Source: an uncultured Pelagibacteraceae bacterium (GTDB taxonomy: Bacteria > Pseudomonadota > Alphaproteobacteria > Pelagibacterales > Pelagibacteraceae). Taken from it: 64,000 nt of DNA. The notes under the pieces were generated by a model. That model made no database searches. It was given only the letters and a program-made list of their open reading frames with translations, and was not told the origin of the DNA. Where the stretch lies: the NCBI GenBank assembly GCA_902632545.1, contig CACPCX010000005.1, positions 1 through 64,000 of the forward strand, read 5' to 3'. The translations under genes and the position numbers were made by a program. This document shows, in pieces, positions 41,725 through 51,084 of this stretch (the first letter of the stretch is position 1; each line of letters opens with the position of its first letter).

Positions 41725-42846
41725 TTAAGTTATTTTTCTTTTTGTTAGATTTAAAATTATACCAGCTAAGATTGAGGTACTTATTATAGATGAACCTCCA
41801 TAACTTAAAAAAGGTAATGTCATTCCAGTAGTAGGAAATAATCTTATGTTAACACCAATATGAATAGTGGCCTGCATAAGTATCAAACTTATAGATCCAA
41901 TTAAAACAAGTTTAGCTTTATCGTTTGTTTCAAAACTTATTTTTTTAAAAACCATGTAAATTAAGACTAAAAACAATAATAATATTAATATTATGGCAAC
42001 AACACCAAACTCCTCAGAAATTACTGAAATAATGTAGTCAGTATGGGCTTCAGGAACTCTATTTTTGAGAACTCCTTCACCTATGCCTTTTCCAAAGAAA
42101 CCTCCACTTGTGATTGACTCCATTGCTTTATCAGATTGGAAATTATGAGTCCCTACTTCTCTATTAAAAAAAGAAAAAATACGTGCCTGAATATAATCAA
42201 ACTTAGGAACATAAATAATAAGGTAAGCAAGAAATGATGTACCACTAACAAATATTGCTAAGAGAATATATATATTAATTCCTGAAATGAAGATTAAAAC
42301 ACCCCAAGAAAAAACTACCATTAATGTTTGACCAATATCTGGTTGAATTATTAAAAACAAAGAAATGACAGTTATTAAAATGGTTGATATAAAATACTTA
42401 AACAAAATATTTGATTGATTGTTACATAAAATAGTTGCTAAAATTATAATTAAAAATGGCTTTAAAACTTCTATTGGTTGAAATCTAGGTAAAAAAAATA
42501 TTTCTATCCATCTTTTTGAACCTTTAACTTCAATTCCAATAAAAGGCACTAAAAATAATGAAATAAGAGAAATAAAAAAAAGAAAAATAGAATATTTATA
42601 TAATTGATCTGAATTTAAAGAAGAAAATATAAAAATGAGAGTTATTCCAATTAAAACATAAATCAAATGTTTAAAAAAAAAGAAATAACTATTGGTATCT
42701 AATTTGTCTGAAGCGATTAACGAGGTTGAAACTAAAGAAAAAAATAAACCAATAGCGAATAATAGGCTTATTATTGCAAAGATAGATTTATCTATGTTTT
42801 TCCACCATTGATAATAAAATTTATAGATAGTACTATCGTTTTGCAT
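41725..42846 (-). CDS. ftsW: Septal peptidoglycan glycosyltransferase FtsW (SEDS)
   Basis: Polymerises lipid II at the division site with FtsI. It has 373 residues and about ten membrane helices. SEDS motifs: KGSKRWIEIFFLPRFQPIEVLKP, QPDIGQTLMVVFSWG, the catalytic-loop region around SDKAMESITSGGFFGKGIGEGVLKNRVPEAHTDYIISV (given by its ends), and PTTGMTLPFLSYGGSS near the C-terminus. These and the murG/murD context choose FtsW over RodA. Overlaps murD by 14 bases. Confidence 0.95.
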   Translation of the reverse strand: MQNDSTIYKFYYQWWKNIDKSIFAIISLLFAIGLFFSLVSTSLIASDKLDTNSYFFFFKHLIYVLIGITLIFIFSSLNSDQLYKYSIFLFFISLISLFLVPFIGIEVKGSKRWIEIFFLPRFQPIEVLKPFLIIILATILCNNQSNILFKYFISTILITVISLFLIIQPDIGQTLMVVFSWGVLIFISGINIYILLAIFVSGTSFLAYLIIYVPKFDYIQARIFSFFNREVGTHNFQSDKAMESITSGGFFGKGIGEGVLKNRVPEAHTDYIISVISEEFGVVAIILILLLFLVLIYMVFKKISFETNDKAKLVLIGSISLILMQATIHIGVNIRLFPTTGMTLPFLSYGGSSIISTSILAGIILNLTKRKIT

Positions 42847-44131
42847 TTGTATGCTTTTTAATTAATTTATTAAAGAAAAATCCTCTCTCTTCAAAATTTT
42901 TAAAACTATCAAATGAAGCTCCGGCTGGGCTGAAGAAAATGATATTATTTATAAATTTTTGATTATTAATTTCTGAAAAGATTACCTTTAGAGTCTCTTG
43001 TAAATTACTAAAGCTTCTTACCTTTAATTTATTTTTTAAAATCTTTGAAAATTTATTACGATGTACCCCAAAAATAAATGCTCTAATATTTTTACAATTT
43101 GCTTTTGATAGTTTAAATTTATCCCCTTTTTTTGGAATTCCTCCCAAGATCCAATATATGTCATTTAAATTTTTTAACATACTTTCTGAAGAAGCAAAGC
43201 TTGTGGATTTTGAGTCATTAATTATTGTAAGATTTTTTCTATCAAATATAATTTGTTGTCTGTAATCTAGCCCTTTAAATTTATTAATAGTTTCAATTAA
43301 TTTTTTATCATTAAGTTTTAACTTTGAGGCAATTTTAAATATGAATGATAAATTCTCCTTATTACTATCAGAGATAAAATATTTATTAGTAATTTTATCA
43401 AATTTTTTATTTAAATTTGAGGTCCAAACTTTGTAAATTTTTGAACTATATTTATTTTTTTTTAATCTTTTAGTAATTAATTTGTCGTCTCTTTTTACGT
43501 AAGCAAAAGATCCTTTTGTTTGTGATTTTAATAATTTAAATTTAGCATTTACATAATTCTTTAAACTTTTGTGTCTTTCAATGTGATCTGAAGTAATATT
43601 TAAAATTAATGCGTATTTTGTTCTAAATATACTGCTGTAATCTAGCTGGTAAGAAGAAGCTTCAATTACAAAAATTGTTTTTTTAGTAATATTTTTCTCT
43701 GATAATACTGGATTGCCAATATTCCCAATAAGCCTTGAGTCTCTTTTTTGATCTATTAAAACATTATGTAAAATTTGTGCTGTTGTAGATTTACCGTTAG
43801 TTCCAGTTATCGTAATACTTTCGTTGCTATAAAATGAAAACAAAACATCAAGGTCGGTATGGATTTTTGTAAAATTTTTCTTTAAAAAATTTGATAATTT
43901 ACAATTTGAGATATCAATACCAGGACTAATAATAATTCTATCGAAATTAATTTTTTTAATTTGTTCTTGTCTAATTATATTTTTTTTGTGTTTTAAATTA
44001 ATTTTTTGATTATCATCGAACAAATATACATCAGCCTTTTTTTTTAAAAACTTGTAAGATGAAATGCCACTTTTTCCTAAACCATAAATTAATATTTTTT
44101 TTCCTAAAAAAATATTGTTAAATATTTTCAT
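42833..44131 (-). CDS. murD: UDP-N-acetylmuramoylalanine--D-glutamate ligase
   Basis: Adds D-glutamate to the peptidoglycan precursor. About 432 residues from the ATG at 44131, which overlaps the mraY TAA by one base (TAATG); a longer frame to 44188 would lie inside mraY. Motifs: ILIYGLGKSGISSYKFL, ATP site TITGTNGKSTTAQ, VIEASSYQL, ILNITSDHIERH, and NDSKSTSFASS, typical of MurD. Overlaps ftsW by 14 bases. Confidence 0.95.
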   Translation of the reverse strand: MKIFNNIFLGKKILIYGLGKSGISSYKFLKKKADVYLFDDNQKINLKHKKNIIRQEQIKKINFDRIIISPGIDISNCKLSNFLKKNFTKIHTDLDVLFSFYSNESITITGTNGKSTTAQILHNVLIDQKRDSRLIGNIGNPVLSEKNITKKTIFVIEASSYQLDYSSIFRTKYALILNITSDHIERHKSLKNYVNAKFKLLKSQTKGSFAYVKRDDKLITKRLKKNKYSSKIYKVWTSNLNKKFDKITNKYFISDSNKENLSFIFKIASKLKLNDKKLIETINKFKGLDYRQQIIFDRKNLTIINDSKSTSFASSESMLKNLNDIYWILGGIPKKGDKFKLSKANCKNIRAFIFGVHRNKFSKILKNKLKVRSFSNLQETLKVIFSEINNQKFINNIIFFSPAGASFDSFKNFEERGFFFNKLIKKHTNAKR

Positions 44132-45216
44132 TATCTTAATTTTAGGGTAGCTAAACCAATCATTGCTAGAATTATAGATATAATCCAAAACCTAATTACA
44201 ACTGTAGACTCAGGCCATCCCTTTTTTTCAAAATGATGATGAATGGGTGCCATTCTAAAAATTCTTTTTCCTGTAAGCTTAAAGGATATAACTTGAACCA
44301 TTACTGAAACTGCCTCTAATACAAAAAGTCCTCCCGTAATTGCCAAAACAATTTCATGCTTTGTAATAATTCCTACGGCACCTAAAGATCCTCCTAAAGA
44401 TAATGAGCCCGTATCGCCCATAAAAATTTTAGCAGGTGGTGCATTAAACCACAAAAAACCTAGACATGCGCCTATAATTCCCCCACAAAAAATTGATACT
44501 TCACCTGTCCCTTCTATGTACGGAATTTGTAAATAATTTGAAAATACAATATTTCCAGTAACGTAACTTATAAAAGCAAAACATGCTGCAACCAATATTA
44601 CAGGTACAGTTGCCAAACCATCTAATCCATCTGTAAGATTAACGGCATTAGATGAGCCTATAATTACAAATATTGCAAATGGTATAAAAAACCACCCTAG
44701 ATTTAAGATCAAATTTTTAAAGAATGGAAAATATAAATTATTTAAATCTTGATAATCATTTAAATAAACGAAAAAACTTACTCCTATGAGTGCTAAAATT
44801 ATTTGAGAAATTATTTTAAACTTTGAGGAAATTCCTGATGAATTGGTGTATTTAATTTTTTTAAAATCATCATATGCTCCCAACAATCCAAACGTAATTG
44901 CTATATATATACAAAATAAAATATTAATGTTTGATAAATCAGCCCATAGTATCACTGACATTAATAGGCCAAATAGAATTATTACACCTCCCATAGTTGG
45001 TGTACCAATTTTTTTTACTATATGATCCTCTGGCCCATCATCTCGGATTGGATTTAAAATTTTTTGTCTAGAAAAAAATTTAATAAAAGGACCTCCAATA
45101 ATCAAAACAATAACTAGTGAGGTAAAAAAAGATAAACCAGTTCTAAAAGTTAAATATTTAAAGACATTCAAAAAACTAAAAGTATCTATAAAATTCAATA
45201 AAAATTGATAAAGCAT
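44131..45216 (-). CDS. mraY: Phospho-N-acetylmuramoyl-pentapeptide transferase
   Basis: Makes lipid I by moving phospho-MurNAc-pentapeptide to undecaprenyl phosphate. It has 361 residues and ten membrane helices. Motifs: KKIGTPTMGGVIIL, LGAYDDFKKI (conserved aspartates), NAVNLTDGLDGLA, the FMGDTGSLSLGGSLG loop, and MAPIHHHFEKKGWPE. ATG at 45216 is directly after the murE-murF stop (no gap). Confidence 0.97.
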   Translation of the reverse strand: MLYQFLLNFIDTFSFLNVFKYLTFRTGLSFFTSLVIVLIIGGPFIKFFSRQKILNPIRDDGPEDHIVKKIGTPTMGGVIILFGLLMSVILWADLSNINILFCIYIAITFGLLGAYDDFKKIKYTNSSGISSKFKIISQIILALIGVSFFVYLNDYQDLNNLYFPFFKNLILNLGWFFIPFAIFVIIGSSNAVNLTDGLDGLATVPVILVAACFAFISYVTGNIVFSNYLQIPYIEGTGEVSIFCGGIIGACLGFLWFNAPPAKIFMGDTGSLSLGGSLGAVGIITKHEIVLAITGGLFVLEAVSVMVQVISFKLTGKRIFRMAPIHHHFEKKGWPESTVVIRFWIISIILAMIGLATLKLR

Positions 45217-48060
45217 TTAACTTAATCCTTTCAGATCTTTTACTATGTTGTTGAAACCTGTCGCAAGTGAGGCCTTAATCATTAAATAATCATTATTATC
45301 TAAATCTTTTCTAATCAATTCATTAATTTGTGATTTGTTCGCTAAAATTCTACCTTTTTTTACTTTAGAGATATTTTTAAATATTATTGAAGCCAATTTT
45401 CCCTTAACAAATACCTTATCAATCTTTGTTTTATTGATTATTGGGGCAATGGATTGATGAAGTTTTTTAGAGTGACTGCCAAGTTCTAACATGTCACCAA
45501 TTAGTAAATACTTATTAGACTTTTTTGAATCAATTTTATCAAAATTTTTTATTGCTGATTTTAGTGATAAGGGGTTTGAATTGTAACTTTGGTCAATTAA
45601 ATTAATTTTTTTATTATTTAATTTTAACACAGAATGATCTCCTCTACCTGCTGGAATTTTAAAATTAAGAAAAATATTTTTATTTAGCTTAAATATATTT
45701 TTATAAATACTGATAACTGCAATAGCAGAAAGAATATTGTATATATTGTTTTGAAAATCATTAGATAATAAGAAATATTTTTCTTTATTATCTATTCTAA
45801 TATTGATTCTAAATTTTTTTCTAAGTGGCTTTACACTATTTAACTTAATGTCTGCATTCTGACTTTTGATACCAAATGATATTACTTTGAGTTTCTTTTC
45901 TTTGGCAATTTTTTTATGTAGTTTAAAAAAACTATCATCTGCATTCAGTACAACAAAACCATTAGATTTTATGTTATTAATAATTTCAGCTTTTGCCAAA
46001 GCAATCTGATTAATATTTTTAAAATTTTTAGCATGAGCATAGTTTATATTTGTTATTACTCCAACATCTGGCTTTATAATTTTTGATAAATAATCAATTT
46101 CTCCTTTTTTATCCATCCCAACTTCTAAAATTCCAAATTCATCATTTTGCTTTATGTTAAATAGGCTCAAAGGAACTCCAAATTTGTTATTATAAGATTT
46201 TGGAGAAATACTTACTTTTGAAATTTTACTTAATACACTGCCTAATAATTCTTTAAGTGTGGTTTTGCCACAGCTGCCTGTGATAGCTATTATATTAGTG
46301 TCAATACTTTTTCTAAAAGTTTTTGAAATATCTGTTAAGAATTTTAAGGTATTTTTTACTTTAATCTGTCGACTTTTATCTAATTGATTTTGAATTTTGT
46401 TTACTATAGCTAACGATGCTTTTCTCTTTAGTGATTGTGCAACAAATTTATTACCATCATTTTTTTTTCCCTTAATAGCAAAAAAAATATCATTTTTAGT
46501 AACTTCTTGAGAATTAATTCTTGCTGTTTTTAGAGATACAGAATTAGGTAATTTTTCAATTTTAGCTATCTCTCTAATTACATTTAATTTTAAATTATCT
46601 GATAAATTATTATTTTTATTTCTAATAGCATTTAAAATTACTTTTCTATCTGAAAAAAAAATTTTCTTGTTTCCTAAATCTTGACTTTTCTCATGACCTT
46701 TTCCAGCAACTAACAAAATATCATTAGAATTTAAATCATGAATAGTTTGCGTTATCGCTATTGCTCTATTGGATATTTCTGTAATTCTTTTTTTTTTAAT
46801 TCCCTTTTTTATCTCCATTCTTATTTTTTTAGGATTTTCAAACCTTGGGTTATCATTCGTTAGAATAATTCTATCTGCATAATCACTTGCTATTTTTCCC
46901 ATTTTTGATCTTTTATTTTGGTCTCTATTTCCTCCGCAACCAAATAGCACAGTGATTTTTTTATTAGGAAATTGTTCTCTAAGATTTAAAAGACACGTTT
47001 TTAAAGCATCTGGTGTATGAGCATAATCTAGAATTACTTTAGATTGATTTTTAATTTTACCAATTTTTTCAAATCTTCCATCAACAGGTTTCAATTTTGA
47101 AATTGTATTTAAAATTTTATCTAAGCTGATATTGCTATTTTTTGCTGCAATTATTGCCATCAAAACATTTTTTAATTGTATTTTCCCAATTAAATTTAAT
47201 TTTAGATCCCGTATTAACCTATTAGATTTAATTCTAATAAATTGACCTTCTCCTTTAAAATTGTGAGATAAAAGCTCTAGATTATTTTTCTTATCATTTA
47301 ATGTATACAATTTTAATTTCTTATTAATTGCAATTTTTTTTATACTTTTAAACTCTGGTATTAATTGATCTGTGATTATATTTCCTCTTTTTTGGATTAA
47401 ATTTTCAAACAAATAAAGTTTTGCATTTAAATAATTTTTTAAATTTTTATGATAATCAAGATGATCCTGGGATAAATTAGTAAATATACCCGCATTAAAC
47501 TTTAAACCATCCAATCGATTTTGTTCTAAACCATGACTTGAAGCTTCCATAATTACATTTTCTATTTTTTTACTTTTTAGTATGCTCAATATTTGAGCTA
47601 ATTTGATAGGATCTATTGTTGTATTAGATAAATTCAAATTTACACTTTTTGATTTAACCCCTAAGGTGCCTATTGAAGCAGATTTTTTTTTATTTAATTT
47701 TAATATTTGATAATAAAAATCTGCAACTGATGATTTTCCATTTGTACCAGTAACTGCAATTAAATTTGTTGGTTTTTTATTATAAATTTTGAAAGCAGTT
47801 TCAGCTAATAATTTTCTTATATTCTTTGTATGAATGTATAAAATTCCATTTTGAAACTTATTTTTCTTTTTCTCAGTTACAATAATTTTGGATCCTTTTT
47901 TAATAGCTTTTGAAATAAACTTATTACCATCAGCAATTTTACCTTTGATAGCAAAAAAAATATTATTTTTTTTTACACTTCTCGTATCAAATGAAATTCC
48001 CGAAAAAGAAAAATTTTTATAGTTTTTGTTAATATTATGAAAATATTTTCCTAGAAGCAT
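45217..48060 (-). CDS. murEF: Bifunctional MurE-MurF fusion ligase
   Basis: 947 residues, two Mur ligases in one chain. The N-terminal half (about 1-480) is MurE: ATP site AVTGTNGKSSVADFY, STTIDP-like NTTIDP, NLSQDHLDYHKNLKNYLNAK, and DNPRFENP, the motif of meso-diaminopimelate specificity. The C-terminal half (about 490-947) is MurF: AITGSCGKTTLKELL, YNNKFGVPLSLF, ILEVGMDKKGEI, LIDQSYNSNPLSLKSAI and GDMLELG. Both halves begin with a similar Mur N-terminal motif (FFAIKGK..DGNKF). There is no stop or frameshift between them. The fused enzyme would add DAP then D-Ala-D-Ala in succession. Placed between ftsI (2 bases) and mraY (0 bases). Confidence 0.95.
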   Translation of the reverse strand: MLLGKYFHNINKNYKNFSFSGISFDTRSVKKNNIFFAIKGKIADGNKFISKAIKKGSKIIVTEKKKNKFQNGILYIHTKNIRKLLAETAFKIYNKKPTNLIAVTGTNGKSSVADFYYQILKLNKKKSASIGTLGVKSKSVNLNLSNTTIDPIKLAQILSILKSKKIENVIMEASSHGLEQNRLDGLKFNAGIFTNLSQDHLDYHKNLKNYLNAKLYLFENLIQKRGNIITDQLIPEFKSIKKIAINKKLKLYTLNDKKNNLELLSHNFKGEGQFIRIKSNRLIRDLKLNLIGKIQLKNVLMAIIAAKNSNISLDKILNTISKLKPVDGRFEKIGKIKNQSKVILDYAHTPDALKTCLLNLREQFPNKKITVLFGCGGNRDQNKRSKMGKIASDYADRIILTNDNPRFENPKKIRMEIKKGIKKKRITEISNRAIAITQTIHDLNSNDILLVAGKGHEKSQDLGNKKIFFSDRKVILNAIRNKNNNLSDNLKLNVIREIAKIEKLPNSVSLKTARINSQEVTKNDIFFAIKGKKNDGNKFVAQSLKRKASLAIVNKIQNQLDKSRQIKVKNTLKFLTDISKTFRKSIDTNIIAITGSCGKTTLKELLGSVLSKISKVSISPKSYNNKFGVPLSLFNIKQNDEFGILEVGMDKKGEIDYLSKIIKPDVGVITNINYAHAKNFKNINQIALAKAEIINNIKSNGFVVLNADDSFFKLHKKIAKEKKLKVISFGIKSQNADIKLNSVKPLRKKFRINIRIDNKEKYFLLSNDFQNNIYNILSAIAVISIYKNIFKLNKNIFLNFKIPAGRGDHSVLKLNNKKINLIDQSYNSNPLSLKSAIKNFDKIDSKKSNKYLLIGDMLELGSHSKKLHQSIAPIINKTKIDKVFVKGKLASIIFKNISKVKKGRILANKSQINELIRKDLDNNDYLMIKASLATGFNNIVKDLKGLS

Positions 48061-48062
48061 TG

Positions 48063-49754
48063 TTAATTAACCTCTATATATTTTGTGGCTAAAATAGGCC
48101 CAATTTTATCTATAACTTTCCCTGCTACCTCAACTGATGTCCAGCCAGCAGTATTATAAAGTGTGCCCTTCCATCCTCCTTTTCGATTTCTATATTTATA
48201 ATAATAATCTTTAGATTTTTTTGGAGTATCTAACATTATGACAAAAACAAATTGTGGATTTGATGTAGGAAAAATGGAGGCAAAAGTATTTATTTTTGCC
48301 TCAGAATACGCTCCACTTTCGGCCTGATCAGCTGTTCCTGTTTTTCCACCAACTTCATAATTTTGAACATCTGCAAATTTTGCTGTCCCTTCCTCGGTAT
48401 TTACAATTTTTCTTAAAGCACTTACTACCTGTTTTGAAATTCCTTTACTTAATATTCTTTTATTTTTTTTATTCATTTTGTTTTCTTGATAAATCAATGT
48501 TGGTTTAATTTCATAACCACCATTAGATAATACTGCATAACCTTTTGCTAATTGAAGAATTGTAGTTGCTATACCATGTCCAAATGAAGCTGTGGCTAAT
48601 CTACATTTTCCAAAATCATAATTTTTTTGGGGTGCAACTTCTTCAATATCAAAATTAATGTCACTTAAAACACCTACTTTTTCTAAAAATAATTTAAATT
48701 TTTTTGGACCAACCTTTTGAGCAATTCTAACAGATCCTATATTTCCAGATCTAACTAAAATTTGTTCTGCAGTTAGATCTGACGGTATTTCATTATCATA
48801 TTCACCTATTCTGTATTTGTCACATTTAATTGATTTGGGTAAATCCAAAAATTCTGTCTCTGGCTTAATTATCTTTTCATTTAATGCACTTGCAAAAGTG
48901 AACGCCTTAAAAACAGAACCAAGCTCATAAGTACCTTTTGTTACTCTATTAATGTAATTTAAATCAGTAATATTTTGTCTTTCATTTGGATTAAAATCTG
49001 GCAAAGAAACTAATGATAAGATATTTCCATTATTAACATCCATTAAAAGAGCTGCACTTCCTTTACTTTTAAAAATATCCTCATATTTAATTAATTCTTT
49101 TCTTATTAAAAATTGGATATCCTTATCTAAAGTAAGTCTGATTGGCTGTTTTGATTTTTTAAGTTTATCGTTCAATGATTTTTCTAATCCGGAAATACCG
49201 TTGTTGTCATCATCTATCTGGCCTAAAACATGACTAAAAAGATTTTTTTGAGGGTAAATTCTCAACACTTTTTCTTCTGGTATTAAAGACTTATCTCCTA
49301 ATTTCATTATTTTTTCATAATTTTCCTCTGAAATTTTTTTTTCTAAATAAAAAAACTTCTTATTATCAATTTTTTTTTCAATTTGATTAAAATTTTTATC
49401 GGGAAAAATTATATTTAAACTAAGTAATAATTTTTCTTTATTAATTACATCTGAAGTTTTTAATCCAATATCAATGGATTTAACAGTCTTAGCTAAATAA
49501 TTTCCGTTAATATCTATAATGTCTGCTCTATACAGTTCATTTTTGGATAAAGGTAGATTCTTTCTTTGCGCAAAGTTATCCTTTCGTGAACCTAAATGAA
49601 TTAAATGTATTGTGTAAATCAAATAAATAACAAAAAAAATAAAAAAAATAAAAGCTACACGATTAAATTGAATATTTAATCCATTCTTTTTCTTTTTAAA
49701 TGTAAAATCACTTTTATAATCTTCTATAACTAATTTAAATTTGTTATCAGCCAT
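48063..49754 (-). CDS. ftsI: Septal peptidoglycan transpeptidase FtsI (penicillin-binding protein 3)
   Basis: Class B PBP cross-linking septal peptidoglycan with FtsW. It has 563 residues: one N-terminal membrane helix at about 30-50, dimerisation domain starting SKNELYRADIIDINGNYLAKT, and transpeptidase domain with SxxK in GSVFKAF, SxN in RSGNIGS and KTG in GGKTGTAD. ATG at 49754 overlaps the ftsL stop by one base (TAATG). Confidence 0.95.
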   Translation of the reverse strand: MADNKFKLVIEDYKSDFTFKKKKNGLNIQFNRVAFIFFIFFVIYLIYTIHLIHLGSRKDNFAQRKNLPLSKNELYRADIIDINGNYLAKTVKSIDIGLKTSDVINKEKLLLSLNIIFPDKNFNQIEKKIDNKKFFYLEKKISEENYEKIMKLGDKSLIPEEKVLRIYPQKNLFSHVLGQIDDDNNGISGLEKSLNDKLKKSKQPIRLTLDKDIQFLIRKELIKYEDIFKSKGSAALLMDVNNGNILSLVSLPDFNPNERQNITDLNYINRVTKGTYELGSVFKAFTFASALNEKIIKPETEFLDLPKSIKCDKYRIGEYDNEIPSDLTAEQILVRSGNIGSVRIAQKVGPKKFKLFLEKVGVLSDINFDIEEVAPQKNYDFGKCRLATASFGHGIATTILQLAKGYAVLSNGGYEIKPTLIYQENKMNKKNKRILSKGISKQVVSALRKIVNTEEGTAKFADVQNYEVGGKTGTADQAESGAYSEAKINTFASIFPTSNPQFVFVIMLDTPKKSKDYYYKYRNRKGGWKGTLYNTAGWTSVEVAGKVIDKIGPILATKYIEVN

Positions 49755-50059
49755 TAGTCTTTAATAATTCTAAAATTTTGAATTTTGTTTATATCATTTG
49801 AAATACTATAGATTTTTATATCATTTATATCTTTTTGAATTAATTCATCCTCAAAATATTGGGATTGATACTCAAGTAATTTTTCAGCAGAGCTTAAATA
49901 ATCATACTCTAAAGAAATATTATCAAATTCAGATTTTAAAACTCTAATATTCTCTTTTACCGCAAATATTTCATCTTCAATCTGTTTAGTAGTATTTTTG
50001 ATTATAGCAGTTGTTAGCACTAAAATAAAAATAACAACTGCTAGAGAAAGCTTTTTCAA
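49754..50059 (-). CDS. ftsL: FtsL-like cell division protein
   Basis: 101 residues: one membrane helix at about 3-18 ([17 protein letters not shown]), then a coiled coil ([32 protein letters not shown], quoted by its heptad-bearing ends) and a short tail ending IQNFRIIKD. FtsL sequences diverge fast, so the call rests on size, topology and its fixed place between rsmH and ftsI. TTG start at 50059; the TTGA overlaps the rsmH stop. Confidence 0.8.
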   Translation of the reverse strand: MKKLSLAVVIFILVLTTAIIKNTTKQIEDEIFAVKENIRVLKSEFDNISLEYDYLSSAEKLLEYQSQYFEDELIQKDINDIKIYSISNDINKIQNFRIIKD

Positions 50060-51066
50060 AGTTTGTCTCCATATTTTTCAATTTCAAGATAATTTCTGAA
50101 TTGATCCACTATATCAGTATTAAAGTTATAAAAATCAGTTTTTTTTATTGCGTATCTAAATTTAGCAGATCTAGATGGTGGATTTTCACTTACCTCTTTA
50201 TCTGAGGGCGTTATTGGTTTTTTTTGAATTAAGTTTAATAAAGTATCTGCTTGTTTTATAAAAGGGCTATATCGAGAAATACTTTTATTTTGAGAAAGAC
50301 TTTTAAAAAAATATTTTACAATTTTATCCTCTAACGAATGGAATGTAACTACGCCTAAAATCCCACCTTTTTTTAAAACTTTAGTGGCATTTATAAGTCC
50401 AAAAATTAACTCACTTATTTCTTTGTTTACAAATATTCTGAGGGCTTGGAAAACCTTGGTTGCATTATGAATTTTAAAATTTTTTCTTTTTTTTGATTTA
50501 TCAATAATTTTAATTAAAGATTTAGTGTCAATTTTATTTTTAGATCTCTCTTTAATAATATTTCGTGCGATATATCTCGCTTCTTTTTCATCACCAAAAA
50601 ATTTAAAAATTTTTTCTAACTTTTTTTCATCGAGCTTATTGATTACATCTTCTGCCGAATAACTATTTAAACCCATCCGCATATTTAATTTACCTTTAGC
50701 ATCGAAAGATAAACCTTTTTGTGGGTCTTTTATTTGAATTAAGGAATAGCCAAGATCAAAAATTATACCTCTTATATTCTCATTCTTTAACTTTAGATTA
50801 TTTAACTGACTAAATTTAATATTTTTAAAAATAAATCTATCTTCAAAATTTTTTTTAAATTCCTTAGCAATTTTTTCACTCTCTTTATCTCTATCAAGAG
50901 CTATAACATTTGTATTTTTAAAATCTAAAATTTTTTTGGAGTAACCACCTTGACCAAAAGTACAATCTATAAATGTGCCACCATGTTGAGGGGAAATAAC
51001 GCTAATAATTTCATTTAGCAGTACCGGATAATGCTTTTGCATTTTCGATACTATGGTGGCGTCCAT
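50056..51066 (-). CDS. rsmH: 16S rRNA (cytosine(1402)-N(4))-methyltransferase
   Basis: Methylates C1402 of 16S rRNA in the decoding centre. It has 336 residues; an internal ATG at 51042 ([11 protein letters not shown]) could equally be the start and fits the usual family N-terminus better. Motifs: [17 protein letters not shown] for SAM binding, [18 protein letters not shown], and the C-terminal [16 protein letters not shown] and [11 protein letters not shown]. Between ftsZ (18-base gap) and ftsL; in most genomes it follows mraZ directly. Confidence 0.96.
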   Translation of the reverse strand: MDATIVSKMQKHYPVLLNEIISVISPQHGGTFIDCTFGQGGYSKKILDFKNTNVIALDRDKESEKIAKEFKKNFEDRFIFKNIKFSQLNNLKLKNENIRGIIFDLGYSLIQIKDPQKGLSFDAKGKLNMRMGLNSYSAEDVINKLDEKKLEKIFKFFGDEKEARYIARNIIKERSKNKIDTKSLIKIIDKSKKRKNFKIHNATKVFQALRIFVNKEISELIFGLINATKVLKKGGILGVVTFHSLEDKIVKYFFKSLSQNKSISRYSPFIKQADTLLNLIQKKPITPSDKEVSENPPSRSAKFRYAIKKTDFYNFNTDIVDQFRNYLEIEKYGDKL

Positions 51067-51084
51067 TTATATCTTTGAAGACCA

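Noticed and set aside
44132..44188. Longer murD reading frame
   Set aside because: It lies inside mraY; the ATG at 44131 overlapping the mraY stop as TAATG is the natural coupled start.
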